47,335 bases of DNA from Ignavibacteria bacterium. Its GTDB lineage: Bacteria; Bacteroidota; Ignavibacteria; Kapaibacteriales; UBA2268. Both the position numbers and the translations under genes were made by a program. The stretch lies in NCBI GenBank assembly GCA_012518115.1, contig JAAYTD010000011.1:1-47335 (forward strand). The letters are read 5' to 3'. The number at the start of each line of letters is the position of its first letter. The first letter of the stretch is position 1. Below the pieces are notes generated by a model, which had not been told where the DNA came from, did not search any database, and worked only from the letters and a program-made list of their open reading frames with translations. This document shows, in pieces, positions 25,326 to 35,642 of this stretch.

Positions 25326-28300
25326 CTACTTAGAAAATACGAATGATTTTATGGATATATTTTTAGATGACACTATACGAACGAAATAATTTCCACTATT
25401 CAATTTTAAATTGGATAAGTTCATTGTAAATTCATTCATTCCGTTAGTAGCTGCAACATTAGTTGTTGAAATAATACTACCACGCATATCGCATAAATCA
25501 ATTGTTACGTTTTCTGCTAAATTAGATTGATATTTTATAACTAAACTATTGCTTGTAGGATTTGGAGATAAGCTAATATAATCATTAGCTACTTCTTTGA
25601 TTCCTGTGTGAACTTCTTCTTTTTCTTCTACTTCAATAATGAATTCATCAACAAGAGTCGTTGAACAATCGTTGCTTATATATATCGCATACTTTCCTTT
25701 ATGATAAAGTTGAGCTTCATCAATTTTAAATTCATTTCCTACTATGTTCAGATAATCATATTTTGTAGTAATATCATTATACTTAGCCCAGTTAATCACA
25801 TCGGTTTGAGGATTAGCAGTTTCTATTTTCAGAACTATTTCATTGCCAACAGTATAAGTAAATGTTTCACCGTTGAATTTAGGCGTTGTAATTTCCGGAG
25901 TATAGTCTTCTAATACGGTTATCGTTACTTCATTAGATGTAATTGCAGTTGTGGTAGGATCATTTCCTTCTATCCAAATACTACAATAGAATTTTTCAGT
26001 TAAGTTTGTTGTATTGTCTATAGCTACAGTTAATTCGGCAGTTTTAGAGCCTTGATATTGAACGTTATCAACAAGTTCTGTGCCATCATAATACCATTGA
26101 TAGCGTAATTTCGTATCACTTTCGGATGAGAACACTTGAAGTGAAAGGTTAGCACTTCCATCGCTTGGACATAATACAACATCTTCAGGCTGTTTAATAA
26201 CTTTTAGATCTGCTGCCGGAATTAATAAAATTTGTTCGCTTCTTACTGCAGTGTTGCCACAACGTCCTTGAACTTCGCAATAATAATAATCGCCGTTAAA
26301 AGTATAATCAGCATCTGTAATATGGTTTATAACTAATACAGAGGCGTCAGCTCCTTTTATTTTGTAAGAATTATATAACTTTTCAGACTGTTGAGTAATT
26401 GTATTAAAACGATACCATTGGAAGTGTCCGTTAGGATAATCTTTGCTAATAGGAGCATAACTTGCTACAACTTCAAATATAGCAGTTTCACCTTCATTAG
26501 CTCTTATATTACCTTTAGTTAAAGTAATAACTTCAGTTTCAGGTAATATATATAGAGTTAAGGTATCAGAATACATTGTCCTTATTCCTTCACAAGAATT
26601 AGCTATTATTTTATAATAATATTGCCCTGCATCATCTGCAGTTACAGAAGCAAACTCTAATTCTTGGATTGTATATAAGCTATCTATATCTTCGTCATCA
26701 GATGTTAATGGTTTACCATCTTTATACCATCTTTGATAGATTGGGTCTTCACCCGCAAAATTTAAGGCTGTATAAAAGTTTTCACCTAAACATAATTCCA
26801 TTGTTTCGGGCGGTTGAAGAGTGAATTCGGCATCTCTGTAAACATATACTGAGATAGGTTCAGTATAAATAGTTGTTAAACAAGCATCTTGGGAGGAAGC
26901 TTGCATTCTTATTTTACAATCGTCGTATTTTAACGAAGCAATATATTCAAACTCTAAACTGTTTGCTGTAGGCATATCTAATACTGAAATATCAAACCAA
27001 TATCTGTTGTCTCTGCTATATTGCCAAATAACTTCCTTAAGATCACCTTCAACCTCAGCATTAATTATCATTGTCTCTCCGACGCAAAATTCATATAAGG
27101 TATCAGTATTAACAGGTTTATTATCTATATATGCTTTTGCCCATTCCAAGTTCATATCAACTTCTAATAACACTTCATATTGTTGTATTTCTGAGCAGTT
27201 ACCAGGAGGAGGTAAAAGAGATATTCTATATAAATCTTTTCCTGCTAACACATCATCAGGAGTAATGGCAATACTATCTAATCTCTCGTGTTCCATAAGT
27301 GTCCATTCTTTATTTTCATCGTCCCATACTTCCCAAGTAAATTCTGTTGCTATACCTGTATAACTAGCTTTTATACTTTTATAGGGGTCCGTAGAACATA
27401 GTCTAAGTTCAGTTTGAGGGTTTAACAACTGAATAGGTGTATAATAGATAGGTATGTTGCCGGTAATATCTACATCTTCTTCTTTAGGAGTTTGAGTTTT
27501 CCTTGCAACAACAGAAGAAACAAAATTGCCGTTTAATAAAGTGTTACAATCTGTTACATGAGGGTCAATATCATAAACAATCCAAAAATAATTGTTGCCT
27601 TCAGAAAGAAAAACTTTTTGCGAGAAAGAAACGGTAGTATTTCTATCTAAAATAGGATTATTATATCTTCCGCACAGTAAACCAGCACCATCAGAAAAAG
27701 CGTCAGATCCAGATGTATAATAAATACTTATGTTGTTAATGTATACGTCAGTAGGAGTAATTGCAGATGGATTTACAGTCATTGCAGAAACTTCCAAAGG
27801 TTTCCTACTACGTATAGTTACTATGTTAGAATTTAAAATAGCATATCGTGTGTCTGATAATCGTACAATGTTCTCTTCCGGGGTAGTAACTTCAGTGCGA
27901 AGATACGCCATATTTACTTTTTCATAATGAAATTGAATGTTAAATGCGCAAGAGTTTGTGTAAGAATAAACAGGACCAGTTAAGCTACCCCAGTATAAAT
28001 AGTAACCACGACTGCTAGCACTATAATAACGATATCCATGGTATGGTTTTCCAGTATATCTTCCGTCATTATTAACTATTTGAAATTCTATATTACTAAC
28101 ACCATCGTACATAAAAGGTGTGTCAAATTCAAATGTACGCCAGTCTCCTTCTTCTTCCACAGGGTCATACTCATCAGTAGCATATACTTTAACCCAGCCT
28201 GCAGATATTGTGTCTATTTCTACAGGAGCAGAGTTGTACATAGTTGCATCAGTATGGCGCATCCAGATGCTAAAATCTTCACATATAGTAGTATAGCTAG

Positions 28301-28556
28301 TATATTTATAGCCTATCCAAAGACTTACAGAGTGAATTTCTACTTCTTCACCAAAAGTGAGTTCACTTGCTAGATAAATACAACCACCTGAAGAATAAGG
28401 AGAGTAGAAATATGGCATCATCGTATTATATGAAACGTAAGAGCCATTAGAAGGTAACGTCAAAGTATCCAATGCATTAGCGCTAAAATTACTTAGCAAT
28501 ATAATAGCTAGACACGCTATCATATTATTTAAAAATTTTGAAAGATTTGTTTTCAT
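25326..28556 (-). CDS. Large secreted protein with BNR-associated and Ig-like domains and T9SS sorting domain
   Basis: 1076 residues. The signal peptide ends near SANA (residue 28). The N-terminal ~200 residues are rich in Tyr/Ser/Gly and beta strands. A region about 225-360 (ITPTDVYINNISIYYTSG...FLSEGNNYFWIVYDIDPHV) resembles the BNR-repeat-associated N-terminal domain of Bacteroidota sialidases. Several Ig-like domains follow to about 980, with repeated LCLGENF, DDAGQYYYKI, FNGDYYYCEV and QGRCGNT phrases. The end is a T9SS sorting domain starting YISLSPNPTSNSLVIKY. No catalytic BNR Asp-boxes are apparent, so adhesion is likelier than sialidase activity. Monocistronic, ended by the strong hairpin at 25242-25285. 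Confidence 0.85.
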   Translation of the reverse strand: MKTNLSKFLNNMIACLAIILLSNFSANALDTLTLPSNGSYVSYNTMMPYFYSPYSSGGCIYLASELTFGEEVEIHSVSLWIGYKYTSYTTICEDFSIWMRHTDATMYNSAPVEIDTISAGWVKVYATDEYDPVEEEGDWRTFEFDTPFMYDGVSNIEFQIVNNDGRYTGKPYHGYRYYSASSRGYYLYWGSLTGPVYSYTNSCAFNIQFHYEKVNMAYLRTEVTTPEENIVRLSDTRYAILNSNIVTIRSRKPLEVSAMTVNPSAITPTDVYINNISIYYTSGSDAFSDGAGLLCGRYNNPILDRNTTVSFSQKVFLSEGNNYFWIVYDIDPHVTDCNTLLNGNFVSSVVARKTQTPKEEDVDITGNIPIYYTPIQLLNPQTELRLCSTDPYKSIKASYTGIATEFTWEVWDDENKEWTLMEHERLDSIAITPDDVLAGKDLYRISLLPPPGNCSEIQQYEVLLEVDMNLEWAKAYIDNKPVNTDTLYEFCVGETMIINAEVEGDLKEVIWQYSRDNRYWFDISVLDMPTANSLEFEYIASLKYDDCKIRMQASSQDACLTTIYTEPISVYVYRDAEFTLQPPETMELCLGENFYTALNFAGEDPIYQRWYKDGKPLTSDDEDIDSLYTIQELEFASVTADDAGQYYYKIIANSCEGIRTMYSDTLTLYILPETEVITLTKGNIRANEGETAIFEVVASYAPISKDYPNGHFQWYRFNTITQQSEKLYNSYKIKGADASVLVINHITDADYTFNGDYYYCEVQGRCGNTAVRSEQILLIPAADLKVIKQPEDVVLCPSDGSANLSLQVFSSESDTKLRYQWYYDGTELVDNVQYQGSKTAELTVAIDNTTNLTEKFYCSIWIEGNDPTTTAITSNEVTITVLEDYTPEITTPKFNGETFTYTVGNEIVLKIETANPQTDVINWAKYNDITTKYDYLNIVGNEFKIDEAQLYHKGKYAIYISNDCSTTLVDEFIIEVEEKEEVHTGIKEVANDYISLSPNPTSNSLVIKYQSNLAENVTIDLCDMRGSIISTTNVAATNGMNEFTMNLSNLKLNSGNYFVRIVSSKNISIKSFVFSK

Positions 28557-28776
28557 TGTATAAAAAATCCTCTATATGTTTGTAAAAATATTATTTTCTT
28601 AAAGTTTAAATTGTTGTTAATAATGTTTGTTTTATTAATATTAAGACACTTTTTTTTTAATTTTGTTACATTTTTTTATTTATATGATAAAAAAAAATAT
28701 AATTATGCATAATGGATAATATAAATATAACTGTTTTTTTTGTGAATACAAAATAATTTATAATAAAATATCATAT

Positions 28777-28930
28777 AGAATTTGAATAAAAATTTTTAAC
28801 TACCCCGTCAGGCTAGCGCTTGCCACCCCTTCTGAGAAGGGGAATTTTAAAATTCTCCTCTTGAGAGGAGTACCTGCGTAGCAGGGGAGGTGTGGTTTCG
28901 GTCGTTGAGCGAAACCGAAACGACTACTAC
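28777..28930. repeat. MITE-like mosaic element, modules in swapped order (copy R3)
   Basis: Module B comes first (CTACCCCGTCAGG, CCCCTTC-TGA-GAAGGGG, AATTTTAAAA), then module A (CTCCTCT/AGAGGAG hairpin, GGGGAGGTGTGG, and the hairpin GTTTCGGT...ACCGAAAC). That is the reverse order to copies R2 and R6. A weak left terminal repeat AGAATTTGAATAAA is present; no clear right one. The rest of the gap 28557-28966 is very AT-rich, with no gene seen. Confidence 0.65.
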
Positions 28931-28966
28931 ACCAGCCGCCTCTTTGTCCCGAAAGGGAAAATTGTC

Positions 28967-29608
28967 TTAATACTTTAATGTAGCTAAAAAGGAACGATAG
29001 ATTTTATCAAATTCATTTTTATCATAATTTAAGTTGTTTGATATATTCAATGTAACTAATGAAAATTCATAATAGTTGTTAATACTAGATATAAAAACTG
29101 CTGATTTACCAAAAGCATTATCTTTTTCACGAACATATGAAAAAGTACAGAATTTTTGATATTCTAAGTCATTAACTTCATATTTTTCAATTAAGTTAAG
29201 ATTATTCGCAGTTTTTTGTGATTGTTTAGAAAAACAAAAACGCGCTAGTCCTAACAATCCTTCTTTTTTTACTATATTTTCATTCTCTTCATTTTTCTTA
29301 ATTTTTGAAAAAATTGCACTTAAAGTATATTCAGGATTTACTGCTACAGCAAAAATTTCAGATGATAGACTTTCATTAGCTTCAACGAAGAACCAATTTT
29401 CTGGAAGTAAAGCTAGCATATCACCTTCAGGCGTACGAATTGTTTTATTCGACATTTTTACTTCAGGTTTCGGAGCTTTAGCAGTAATTGGCTCACTTTT
29501 TTTTACTATAATTTCATCTTTTTCTTTGACAATTATGCAACTATTTGCTATAAAAAGCCAAGATAGTATTAATATTATTGAGAAAAACTTCAGTTTATAT
29601 TTTAGCAT
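28967..29608 (-). CDS. Lipoprotein of unknown function
   Basis: 213 residues. MLKYKLKFFSIILILSWLFIANSC is a lipoprotein signal with lipobox ANSC, so Cys24 should be lipidated. A short Lys/Glu-rich tether leads into a globular domain (TPEGDMLALLPENWFFVEANESLSSEIFAVAVNPEYTLSAIF...). I do not recognise a family with certainty; the pattern recalls small periplasm-facing lipoproteins. It follows the nucleotidyltransferase gene by 24 bases and is likely co-transcribed. Confidence 0.7.
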   Translation of the reverse strand: MLKYKLKFFSIILILSWLFIANSCIIVKEKDEIIVKKSEPITAKAPKPEVKMSNKTIRTPEGDMLALLPENWFFVEANESLSSEIFAVAVNPEYTLSAIFSKIKKNEENENIVKKEGLLGLARFCFSKQSQKTANNLNLIEKYEVNDLEYQKFCTFSYVREKDNAFGKSAVFISSINNYYEFSLVTLNISNNLNYDKNEFDKIYRSFLATLKY

Positions 29609-29632
29609 TTTTATATCTTAATTTATGAAGTG

Positions 29633-30616
29633 TTAATCCAAGTCTATAGTACTTGAATTACCGACATTAAATTTGTTAAATGTACCATTTACTTCAGCTT
29701 CATTTCCTATAATCGATTCGTGTAACAGTACTTCTGAAACTTTAGCTTCATAGCTAATGATAGAATCTTTGATAACACTATTTTTTACAATAGCACCGTC
29801 AGCTATAGAAGTATAAGGTCCTATTATCGAATTTTCTACAGTTGCTTTATCTGATATAAAACATGGCGGAATAATTACTGTGTTTTTCAGTTCTTTCTTT
29901 GAAGGATATTTTTCCAACAAAAATCTATTTGTAGATAATAATGTTTCAGGTTTTCCACAATCATACCAACCTTCAACATTAAAAGTTGTAAATTCTGCGC
30001 CACTTTCCAACATCCTTTGTAAAGCATCTGTTAATTGAAACTCACCTCTTGTTCTTATGTTGTTTATAATTAATTTGTCTAAGCTCTCAACTAAAAGTTG
30101 TGGATTGTTGATATAATATATTCCAACAATAGCTAAATTTGATACAGGGGTTTGTGGTTTTTCTACAAACTTTGTGATTAATTTGTTTTCATCAAGAAGA
30201 ACGACACCAAATCGTCTAGGATCTTCTACTTTTTTTACACCGATTGAATTTTTTTTAGAAACAAAAGCAAGTGATAAATCAACATCAAATATAGTATCAC
30301 CTAATATTATCATCAATGGTTCGTTGTTTTTGTATGTTTCTTTGCCTGTCCAAATTGCATGTCCAAGTCCAAGTCGTTCTTTTTGTTCAACAAAGTCAAT
30401 ATTGAACGAGTTGTATCTTTTTTTCACAAATTCTTTAACAAGTTCCCCCATATAACCTGTGATAATTGTTACATTAGTTATATCGTGTGTAGCTAGTGCA
30501 TCTAAAATGTGTGCCAAAATAGGTTTGCCTGCTACATTAAGTAAAACTTTAGGTAAGGCATAAGTATGCGGTCTTAATCTTGTTCCAATTCCTGCGACAG
30601 GAATAACAGCTCTCAT
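29633..30616 (-). CDS. Sugar-1-phosphate nucleotidyltransferase with left-handed beta-helix tail
   Basis: 327 residues. The nucleotide-binding signature GIGTRLRPHTYALPKVLLNVAGKPIL lies at 9-34, with the metal-binding aspartate in LGDTIFDVDLS near 106. The C-terminal third has hexapeptide-like turns (SIIGPYTSIADGAIVKNSVIKDSII). This matches the glucose-1-phosphate thymidylyl/uridylyl-transferase group (RmlA-long or GlmU-like), which makes an NDP-sugar from sugar-1-phosphate and NTP. The nucleotide and sugar cannot be fixed from sequence. A link to the sugar-transferase at 19.4 kb is possible but they are not adjacent. The next gene encodes a lipoprotein. Confidence 0.88.
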   Translation of the reverse strand: MRAVIPVAGIGTRLRPHTYALPKVLLNVAGKPILAHILDALATHDITNVTIITGYMGELVKEFVKKRYNSFNIDFVEQKERLGLGHAIWTGKETYKNNEPLMIILGDTIFDVDLSLAFVSKKNSIGVKKVEDPRRFGVVLLDENKLITKFVEKPQTPVSNLAIVGIYYINNPQLLVESLDKLIINNIRTRGEFQLTDALQRMLESGAEFTTFNVEGWYDCGKPETLLSTNRFLLEKYPSKKELKNTVIIPPCFISDKATVENSIIGPYTSIADGAIVKNSVIKDSIISYEAKVSEVLLHESIIGNEAEVNGTFNKFNVGNSSTIDLD

Positions 30617-30765
30617 TAAAGATACCTTTTTATTATCGTATAAAATATGAATACAAATATAAACAAATTATTCTAAAATATAATTATATAATTTATCAAA
30701 AATTTTAAAATCATATTTTAAATTTTACAATATATTAATTATGTAGATAATAGTAAGTAAAGTTT

Positions 30766-30795
30766 TTGTTTTTAATGTAAAAATTTGTATTTTTG
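30766..30795 (+). promoter_or_regulatory. Bacteroidota-type promoter for the barrel-ruvB unit
   Basis: TTG (30766-30768), exactly 19 bases, TATTTTTG (30788-30795), then a 39-base leader to the ATG at 30835. One of the clearest matches to the consensus in the window. Confidence 0.65.
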
Positions 30796-30834
30796 CTAAA
30801 ACTTTTAATATAATTATACTTAGACATTAAATTA

Positions 30835-32127
30835 ATGATACAACAATTTTGTTTGCAAAGAAAAAGATTAATTGGTATTATGCTCTATACTTTTTTATCA
30901 GTTATATTTTTTCCCGAAAATGCTTTTTCGCAAGGAGGATCAAATTATTCCATTTTTGGCATTGGAGATATAATTTATGGTGGTGGAGCTGCATATCAAT
31001 CAATGGGCGGTTCGCAAATAGCTATACCATCTTCTAATAATATCAATATGTTAAATCCTGCATTATGGTCTTTAGTTTCTACAACGCGTTTACAAGCAGG
31101 TTATAGATTTAATCAAAATGTAGTCTCGTCAAGCACAGATGAACTTTGGCAAAATAATGGCGGTTTGAATGGGTTTTCTTCCTTATTTAATTTTGATACA
31201 AGTCGTCAAATGAGTGCTGTCATCCTTTTTCAGCCTGTATCTACAGTAAATTATTTTATGGCTTCACCGATTGAAGTGCAGAAAGATGAAACATTAATAG
31301 AAGGCAAAAATTTATATAAAGGTAGTGGTGGACTTTCTGCTTTAACTATAGGATTTAGTTCAAAAATTTTTGACTTTTTGTATTTAGGGGGAGCATTTTC
31401 AGGTGTCTTTGGACAAATAAAAAACAATACAAATATTGATTTTTCAAGCGATTATACTACTAATTATACTGTAAGACATACTGAAGTTATGGAAGCTTAT
31501 AGCTATAAATTAGGAGTATATTTAAACCCAATTGAAAATTTAGGCATAGGTGCATTTTATGAGTATATTAGCGATGCAAATCTTGATATAAAAAATGAAT
31601 ATTCATATCCTATTTCTCTTGGAACTCAATCTAATCCTTTGATAAAAAAGAAAGAAATAAATTCATCGAAAAAAACATCAATGCCTCAATACGTTGGTTT
31701 CGGTTTATCATATATTTTCAATAAGAAATTGATGATAGCTAGTGATTATTTGTTAGGTAAATTTTCGGATTTATATTCTAATTATTCTAACGATGTAAAA
31801 TTTAGAGATATGCAACGTTTTTCTTTCGGTATTAACAGACTTGGCAATCCAAATCCATACGCTTCTCTTGTAGATAGGTTTTCTTATAAGATAGGTGCTT
31901 ATTATGAGCAGCTATATTATACTATAAAAGATATTGATATGAATGAGATTGCATTAACAGCAGGTTTGCAGTTGCCTTTATCTCGTTATGCACAAGTTGA
32001 TTTAGCGTTTGTTTTCGGTACTCGTGGGCAAGCAACAGACGGTTTAGTTAGAGAAAATTTTTTAAGATTCATAATTGATATAAGTGTTGGAGATACGTGG
32101 TTTAAGAGACTACGACGATCATATTAA
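30835..32127 (+). CDS. Outer-membrane beta-barrel protein (unclassified)
   Basis: 430 residues. A signal peptide (cleavage near NAFSQG) is followed by alternating amphipathic strands and ends in a strand-like DISVGDTWFKRLRRSY. The opening NYSIFGIGDIIYGGGAAYQSMGGSQIAIPSSNNINMLNPALWSL resembles barrels of the FadL/PorV type that are common in Bacteroidota. No ligand is inferred. Start at 30835; a Met 15 codons further would leave a shorter signal. ruvB follows after 32 bases. Confidence 0.75.
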   Translation: MIQQFCLQRKRLIGIMLYTFLSVIFFPENAFSQGGSNYSIFGIGDIIYGGGAAYQSMGGSQIAIPSSNNINMLNPALWSLVSTTRLQAGYRFNQNVVSSSTDELWQNNGGLNGFSSLFNFDTSRQMSAVILFQPVSTVNYFMASPIEVQKDETLIEGKNLYKGSGGLSALTIGFSSKIFDFLYLGGAFSGVFGQIKNNTNIDFSSDYTTNYTVRHTEVMEAYSYKLGVYLNPIENLGIGAFYEYISDANLDIKNEYSYPISLGTQSNPLIKKKEINSSKKTSMPQYVGFGLSYIFNKKLMIASDYLLGKFSDLYSNYSNDVKFRDMQRFSFGINRLGNPNPYASLVDRFSYKIGAYYEQLYYTIKDIDMNEIALTAGLQLPLSRYAQVDLAFVFGTRGQATDGLVRENFLRFIIDISVGDTWFKRLRRSY

Positions 32128-32159
32128 TTTTTAAATTAGAGGTTATATAATTAATTATT

Positions 32160-33182
32160 ATGCGTTCTGAATTAACAGATAGTAATAAGAATAAAGATGA
32201 TATTGATATAGCTTTGCGTCCTTTTTCATTTGAAGAATTTGTAGGGCAGAGAAATATTGTTGATAATTTGAAAATTTGGACAGCAGCAGCTAGGCAACGA
32301 GGTGAAGCTTTAGATCATGTGCTTTTGACAGGACCACCCGGCTTAGGTAAAACTACATTAAGTTTAATTATTTCGCGGGAAATGAATGCTAATATTAGTA
32401 AAACTTCTGGACCGGCTTTAGAAAAACCTGCTGATTTAGCTGGTTTGTTGACTAATTTGAATGAAGGTGATATTTTGTTTATAGATGAAATTCATCGTTT
32501 ATCTGTTGCTGTAGAAGAGTATTTGTACTCTGCAATGGAGGATTATCATCTTGATATTATGTTGGATACTGGACCATCAGCAAGAACAGTACAATTAAAA
32601 TTGCCACGTTTTACTTTAGTCGGCGCTACCACGCGAGCAGGACTATTAACAGCTCCTCTGCGTTCTCGTTTTGGAATAAATGAAAGGTTAGATTACTATC
32701 CTGCGGAAGAGCTGAAGATAGTTGTATTACGTTCAGCTAGTATTTTAAAAGTTAAAATAGACGAAGATGCTGCTTTCGAGATAGCAAAACGTTCGCGAGG
32801 CACACCACGTATAGCTAATAGAATTTTGAATAGAACAAGAGATTTTGCTGAAGTTAAAGGTGATGGGAAAATTACGCGTAAAATAGCTACGCAAGCTTTA
32901 GAAGCTTTGGAAGTGGATAATTATGGTTTAGATGATATGGACAAACGGATTTTATTAGCGATATTAGAGAACTTTAAAGGTGGACCTGTTGGAATTGGTA
33001 CAATTGCAACAGCTGTTGGTGAAGAGGCAGACACGATAGAGGAAGTTTACGAGCCGTTTTTAATTCAGCAAGGTTTCCTTATGAGAACGCCACGTGGCAG
33101 AGTAGCTACAGATAAGTGCTATGATTACTTTAACATAGAAAAAGATAGTGGATATAATGCAGAAAAGATAACATTATTTTAA
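32160..33182 (+). CDS. ruvB: Holliday junction branch-migration ATPase RuvB
   Basis: 340 residues, the typical length. Opens with [12 protein letters not shown]; Walker [10 protein letters not shown] near 57; Walker [10 protein letters not shown] near 105; sensor [22 protein letters not shown]-terminal winged helix ([15 protein letters not shown]). It drives branch migration with RuvA during recombinational repair. ruvA and ruvC are not in the window. Co-directional with the upstream barrel gene. Confidence 0.98.
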   Translation: MRSELTDSNKNKDDIDIALRPFSFEEFVGQRNIVDNLKIWTAAARQRGEALDHVLLTGPPGLGKTTLSLIISREMNANISKTSGPALEKPADLAGLLTNLNEGDILFIDEIHRLSVAVEEYLYSAMEDYHLDIMLDTGPSARTVQLKLPRFTLVGATTRAGLLTAPLRSRFGINERLDYYPAEELKIVVLRSASILKVKIDEDAAFEIAKRSRGTPRIANRILNRTRDFAEVKGDGKITRKIATQALEALEVDNYGLDDMDKRILLAILENFKGGPVGIGTIATAVGEEADTIEEVYEPFLIQQGFLMRTPRGRVATDKCYDYFNIEKDSGYNAEKITLF

Positions 33183-33227
33183 CTAAGTATCTTGTTTCTT
33201 TCTTTATTAAAGTTTTTTATTTAGTAC

Positions 33228-33255
33228 TTGATATTTGATATTTGATATTTGATAT
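33228..33255 (+). repeat. Four perfect tandem copies of a 7-bp unit upstream of cydA
   Basis: TTGATAT repeated four times without mismatch, in the gap between ruvB and cydA, 61 bases before the cydA ATG. Confidence 0.9.
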
Positions 33256-33316
33256 ATATTTTATTGTTAAACAATTATTGTTTAACATTTTTTTTATAAT
33301 TAAAGGAAATTTTTAT

Positions 33317-34648
33317 ATGGATGTAGAATTATTATCACGTATTCAATTTGCTGTAACAGTAGGTTTCCATTTTTTATATCCTCCTATAAGTATAGGTTTA
33401 GGTTTAGTTTTAGTCTTCTTTGAGGGTTTATATATTAAGACTAAAGATAAAAAATATGAGCAATTGACTAAATTTTGGTTAAAGATATTTGCTTTAGTTT
33501 TTGGAATGGGCGTCGCTACAGGAATTGTAATGGAATTTGAATTTGGCACTAACTGGGCGGGTTATTCGCGCTATGTTGGTGATGTTTTTGGTAGTCCGCT
33601 TGCAGCAGAAGCAATATTTGCTTTCTTTTTAGAATCAACTTTTCTAGCTATTTTAATTTTTGGTTGGAATAAAGTTAAACCTAAAACTCATTTTATCTCT
33701 ACTATTTTAGTTGCATTAGGTGCTCATTTAAGTGCTTTTTGGATTATTGTTGCAAACTCTTGGATGCAAACTCCTGCTGGTTTCAAACTTGTAGGTGAGG
33801 GGCTAGCGCAAAGAGCAGAAATTTACGATTTTTGGGCAATGGTTTTCAATCCTTCAACTTTAGATAGATATTTTCACACTTTATCAGCTTCTTGGGTTAC
33901 AGGAGCAGCGCTAGTGGTATCTATTTCAGCTTATTATTTGCTAAAGAAAAAGCATAAAACAGTATCTATGACTTCGCTAAAAGTGTCTTTAGTTCTGTTT
34001 ATAATAGCTAGTTTTACACAGTTAGCTACAGGACATTCCAATGCTATAATGGTTGCAAACAATCAACCTGCTAAACTAGCGGCTTTTGAAGGGCATTACG
34101 AAACAGGTCCCGCAGATTTCTATCTTATAGGCTGGGTGAACGTAGAGGAACAAACAGTGTCGGGCATAGCTTTACCGAACTTTTTGTCATTTCTTGTAGA
34201 TTTCAACTTTACAACACCAATAAAAGGATTAGAAGAATTTCCACCTGAAGATAGACCTAATGTGCAAGTTGTATTTCAAACTTATCACATAATGGTTGCT
34301 TGTGGAATGCTATTTATAGCAATTTCTTTAATTTCTATATACTTATGGTATAAGAAACAATTAGATAAGTATAAATGGTATTTAACAGCATTAGTTCCAT
34401 TATTTATATTTCCGCACATAGCTAACCAAACAGGTTGGATTGCAGCAGAAGTTGGACGGCAACCGTGGATTGTATATGGAATTTTGCGTACAAAAGATGC
34501 GCTTTCTCCTAATGTTCAAAGTAGTGAAGTTTGGTTTTCGCTCATACTCTTTACTTTAATTTATCTTTTTATGTTGATTATGTTTATTTATATTTTGATT
34601 AAAATAATCAAAAAAGGTCCGGAGGAAGTATCCGGTGTTTCTTATTAG
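33317..34648 (+). CDS. cydA: Cytochrome bd ubiquinol oxidase subunit I
   Basis: Start at ATG 33317 after AAAGGA. An ATT-rich in-frame extension of 25 codons upstream, covering part of the 7-bp repeats, is rejected because MDVELLSRIQFAVTVGFHFLYPP is the canonical start. Expected product of 443 residues. Heme ligands are conserved: H18 (b595), H187 and M326 (b558); E98 and E106 match the proton-channel glutamates. The motif GRQPWIVYGILRT is present. The short length indicates the short-Q-loop subfamily. With CydB it reduces oxygen to water at high affinity in the inner membrane, so the organism meets low oxygen. The cydB start is nine bases beyond the stop. Confidence 0.98.
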   Translation: MDVELLSRIQFAVTVGFHFLYPPISIGLGLVLVFFEGLYIKTKDKKYEQLTKFWLKIFALVFGMGVATGIVMEFEFGTNWAGYSRYVGDVFGSPLAAEAIFAFFLESTFLAILIFGWNKVKPKTHFISTILVALGAHLSAFWIIVANSWMQTPAGFKLVGEGLAQRAEIYDFWAMVFNPSTLDRYFHTLSASWVTGAALVVSISAYYLLKKKHKTVSMTSLKVSLVLFIIASFTQLATGHSNAIMVANNQPAKLAAFEGHYETGPADFYLIGWVNVEEQTVSGIALPNFLSFLVDFNFTTPIKGLEEFPPEDRPNVQVVFQTYHIMVACGMLFIAISLISIYLWYKKQLDKYKWYLTALVPLFIFPHIANQTGWIAAEVGRQPWIVYGILRTKDALSPNVQSSEVWFSLILFTLIYLFMLIMFIYILIKIIKKGPEEVSGVSY

Positions 34649-34657
34649 GAGGTAATT

Positions 34658-35641
34658 ATGGATTTAAATATCATTTGGTTTGTTTTAATAATAGTTTTAT
34701 TAATCGGTTATGCTGTTCTTGACGGTTTTGTTCTCGGAGTAGGAACTATATATCTTTCTGTTAAAGGCGACAAAGAAAGGCGGATTCTATTAAGATCTAT
34801 AGGACCTTTTTGGAACGGTAACGAAGTTTGGCTTGTTGCTGGTGGTGGCGCGCTATTTGCGGCATTCCCTGTAGTTTATGCGTCATTATTTTCAGGCTTT
34901 TACATTCCTTTAATTTTGTTGCTTTTCAGCATAATTTTCCGTGCTATAGCTATAGAATTTAGAAACAAAGAGGATAGTAAGCTATGGAAAAGTTTTTGGG
35001 ATATTAGCCTTTCTGTTGCAAGTATATTAATTTTGTTGTTATTCGGAGTTGCTGTTGGAAATCTAATAATAGGTTTGCCAATTGCTGATGACGGCTATTT
35101 TAGGATTAATGTATTTGAATTGTTTACTCCATTTCCTATATTAGTAGGGCTGTTAAGTGTTTTCTTTTTCGCTATGCATGGTTCAATTTATGCAGCTATG
35201 AAAACTGAAAACGAATTGCAAATAAATATTGTCAAGAAAATAAAAATTAGTTGGATAATTGCTACAATAGTTTATTTTCTCACTGCGGCGTTAGTACAAT
35301 TTGATATTATAGCTGGCGATTTACTTATAATTAGTGGAATATTTTTGTTGATTTTGCCGATATTTGTAAGAAAAAACAAATTTGGAGTTGCATTTGTTAT
35401 AAGTTCTTTATTTGCTGTTAGTTATATAGCAAACATAGCGTTTAATGTATTTCCAAATTGGCTTTTATCTACTACTAGCTCTGAAGCAAATATAAATATA
35501 TATAACGGTGCTTCTTCAGAATATACTCTAAAAATAATGCTGATAATCGCCATTATTGGTGTTCCTTTTGTACTTGCTTATACAATTTGGGTTTACAGTA
35601 AATTTAGAGGAAAAGTAAGATTAGAAGAGCAAAAGAAATAA
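34658..35641 (+). CDS. cydB: Cytochrome bd ubiquinol oxidase subunit II
   Basis: 327 residues, about eight membrane helices, with GYAVLDGFVLGVG and GPFWNGNEVWLVAGGGALFAAFP as family signatures. It pairs with CydA. The ribosome site AGGAGGT overlaps the end of cydA. No cydX-like small gene or cydCD is evident after it. A large hairpin terminator follows. Confidence 0.97.
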   Translation: MDLNIIWFVLIIVLLIGYAVLDGFVLGVGTIYLSVKGDKERRILLRSIGPFWNGNEVWLVAGGGALFAAFPVVYASLFSGFYIPLILLLFSIIFRAIAIEFRNKEDSKLWKSFWDISLSVASILILLLFGVAVGNLIIGLPIADDGYFRINVFELFTPFPILVGLLSVFFFAMHGSIYAAMKTENELQINIVKKIKISWIIATIVYFLTAALVQFDIIAGDLLIISGIFLLILPIFVRKNKFGVAFVISSLFAVSYIANIAFNVFPNWLLSTTSSEANINIYNGASSEYTLKIMLIIAIIGVPFVLAYTIWVYSKFRGKVRLEEQKK

Positions 35642-35642
35642 A

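Noticed and set aside
28931-28966. Hairpin TCCC-GAAA-GGGA as terminator of the lipoprotein gene
   Set aside because: The stem is four pairs with no clear T run on the minus strand; it is more likely debris of repeat copy R3.
33242-33316. N-terminal extension of cydA by 25 codons
   Set aside because: The conserved CydA start MDVELLSRIQFAVTVGFH follows AAAGGA at 33317; the extension covers part of the 7-bp repeats.
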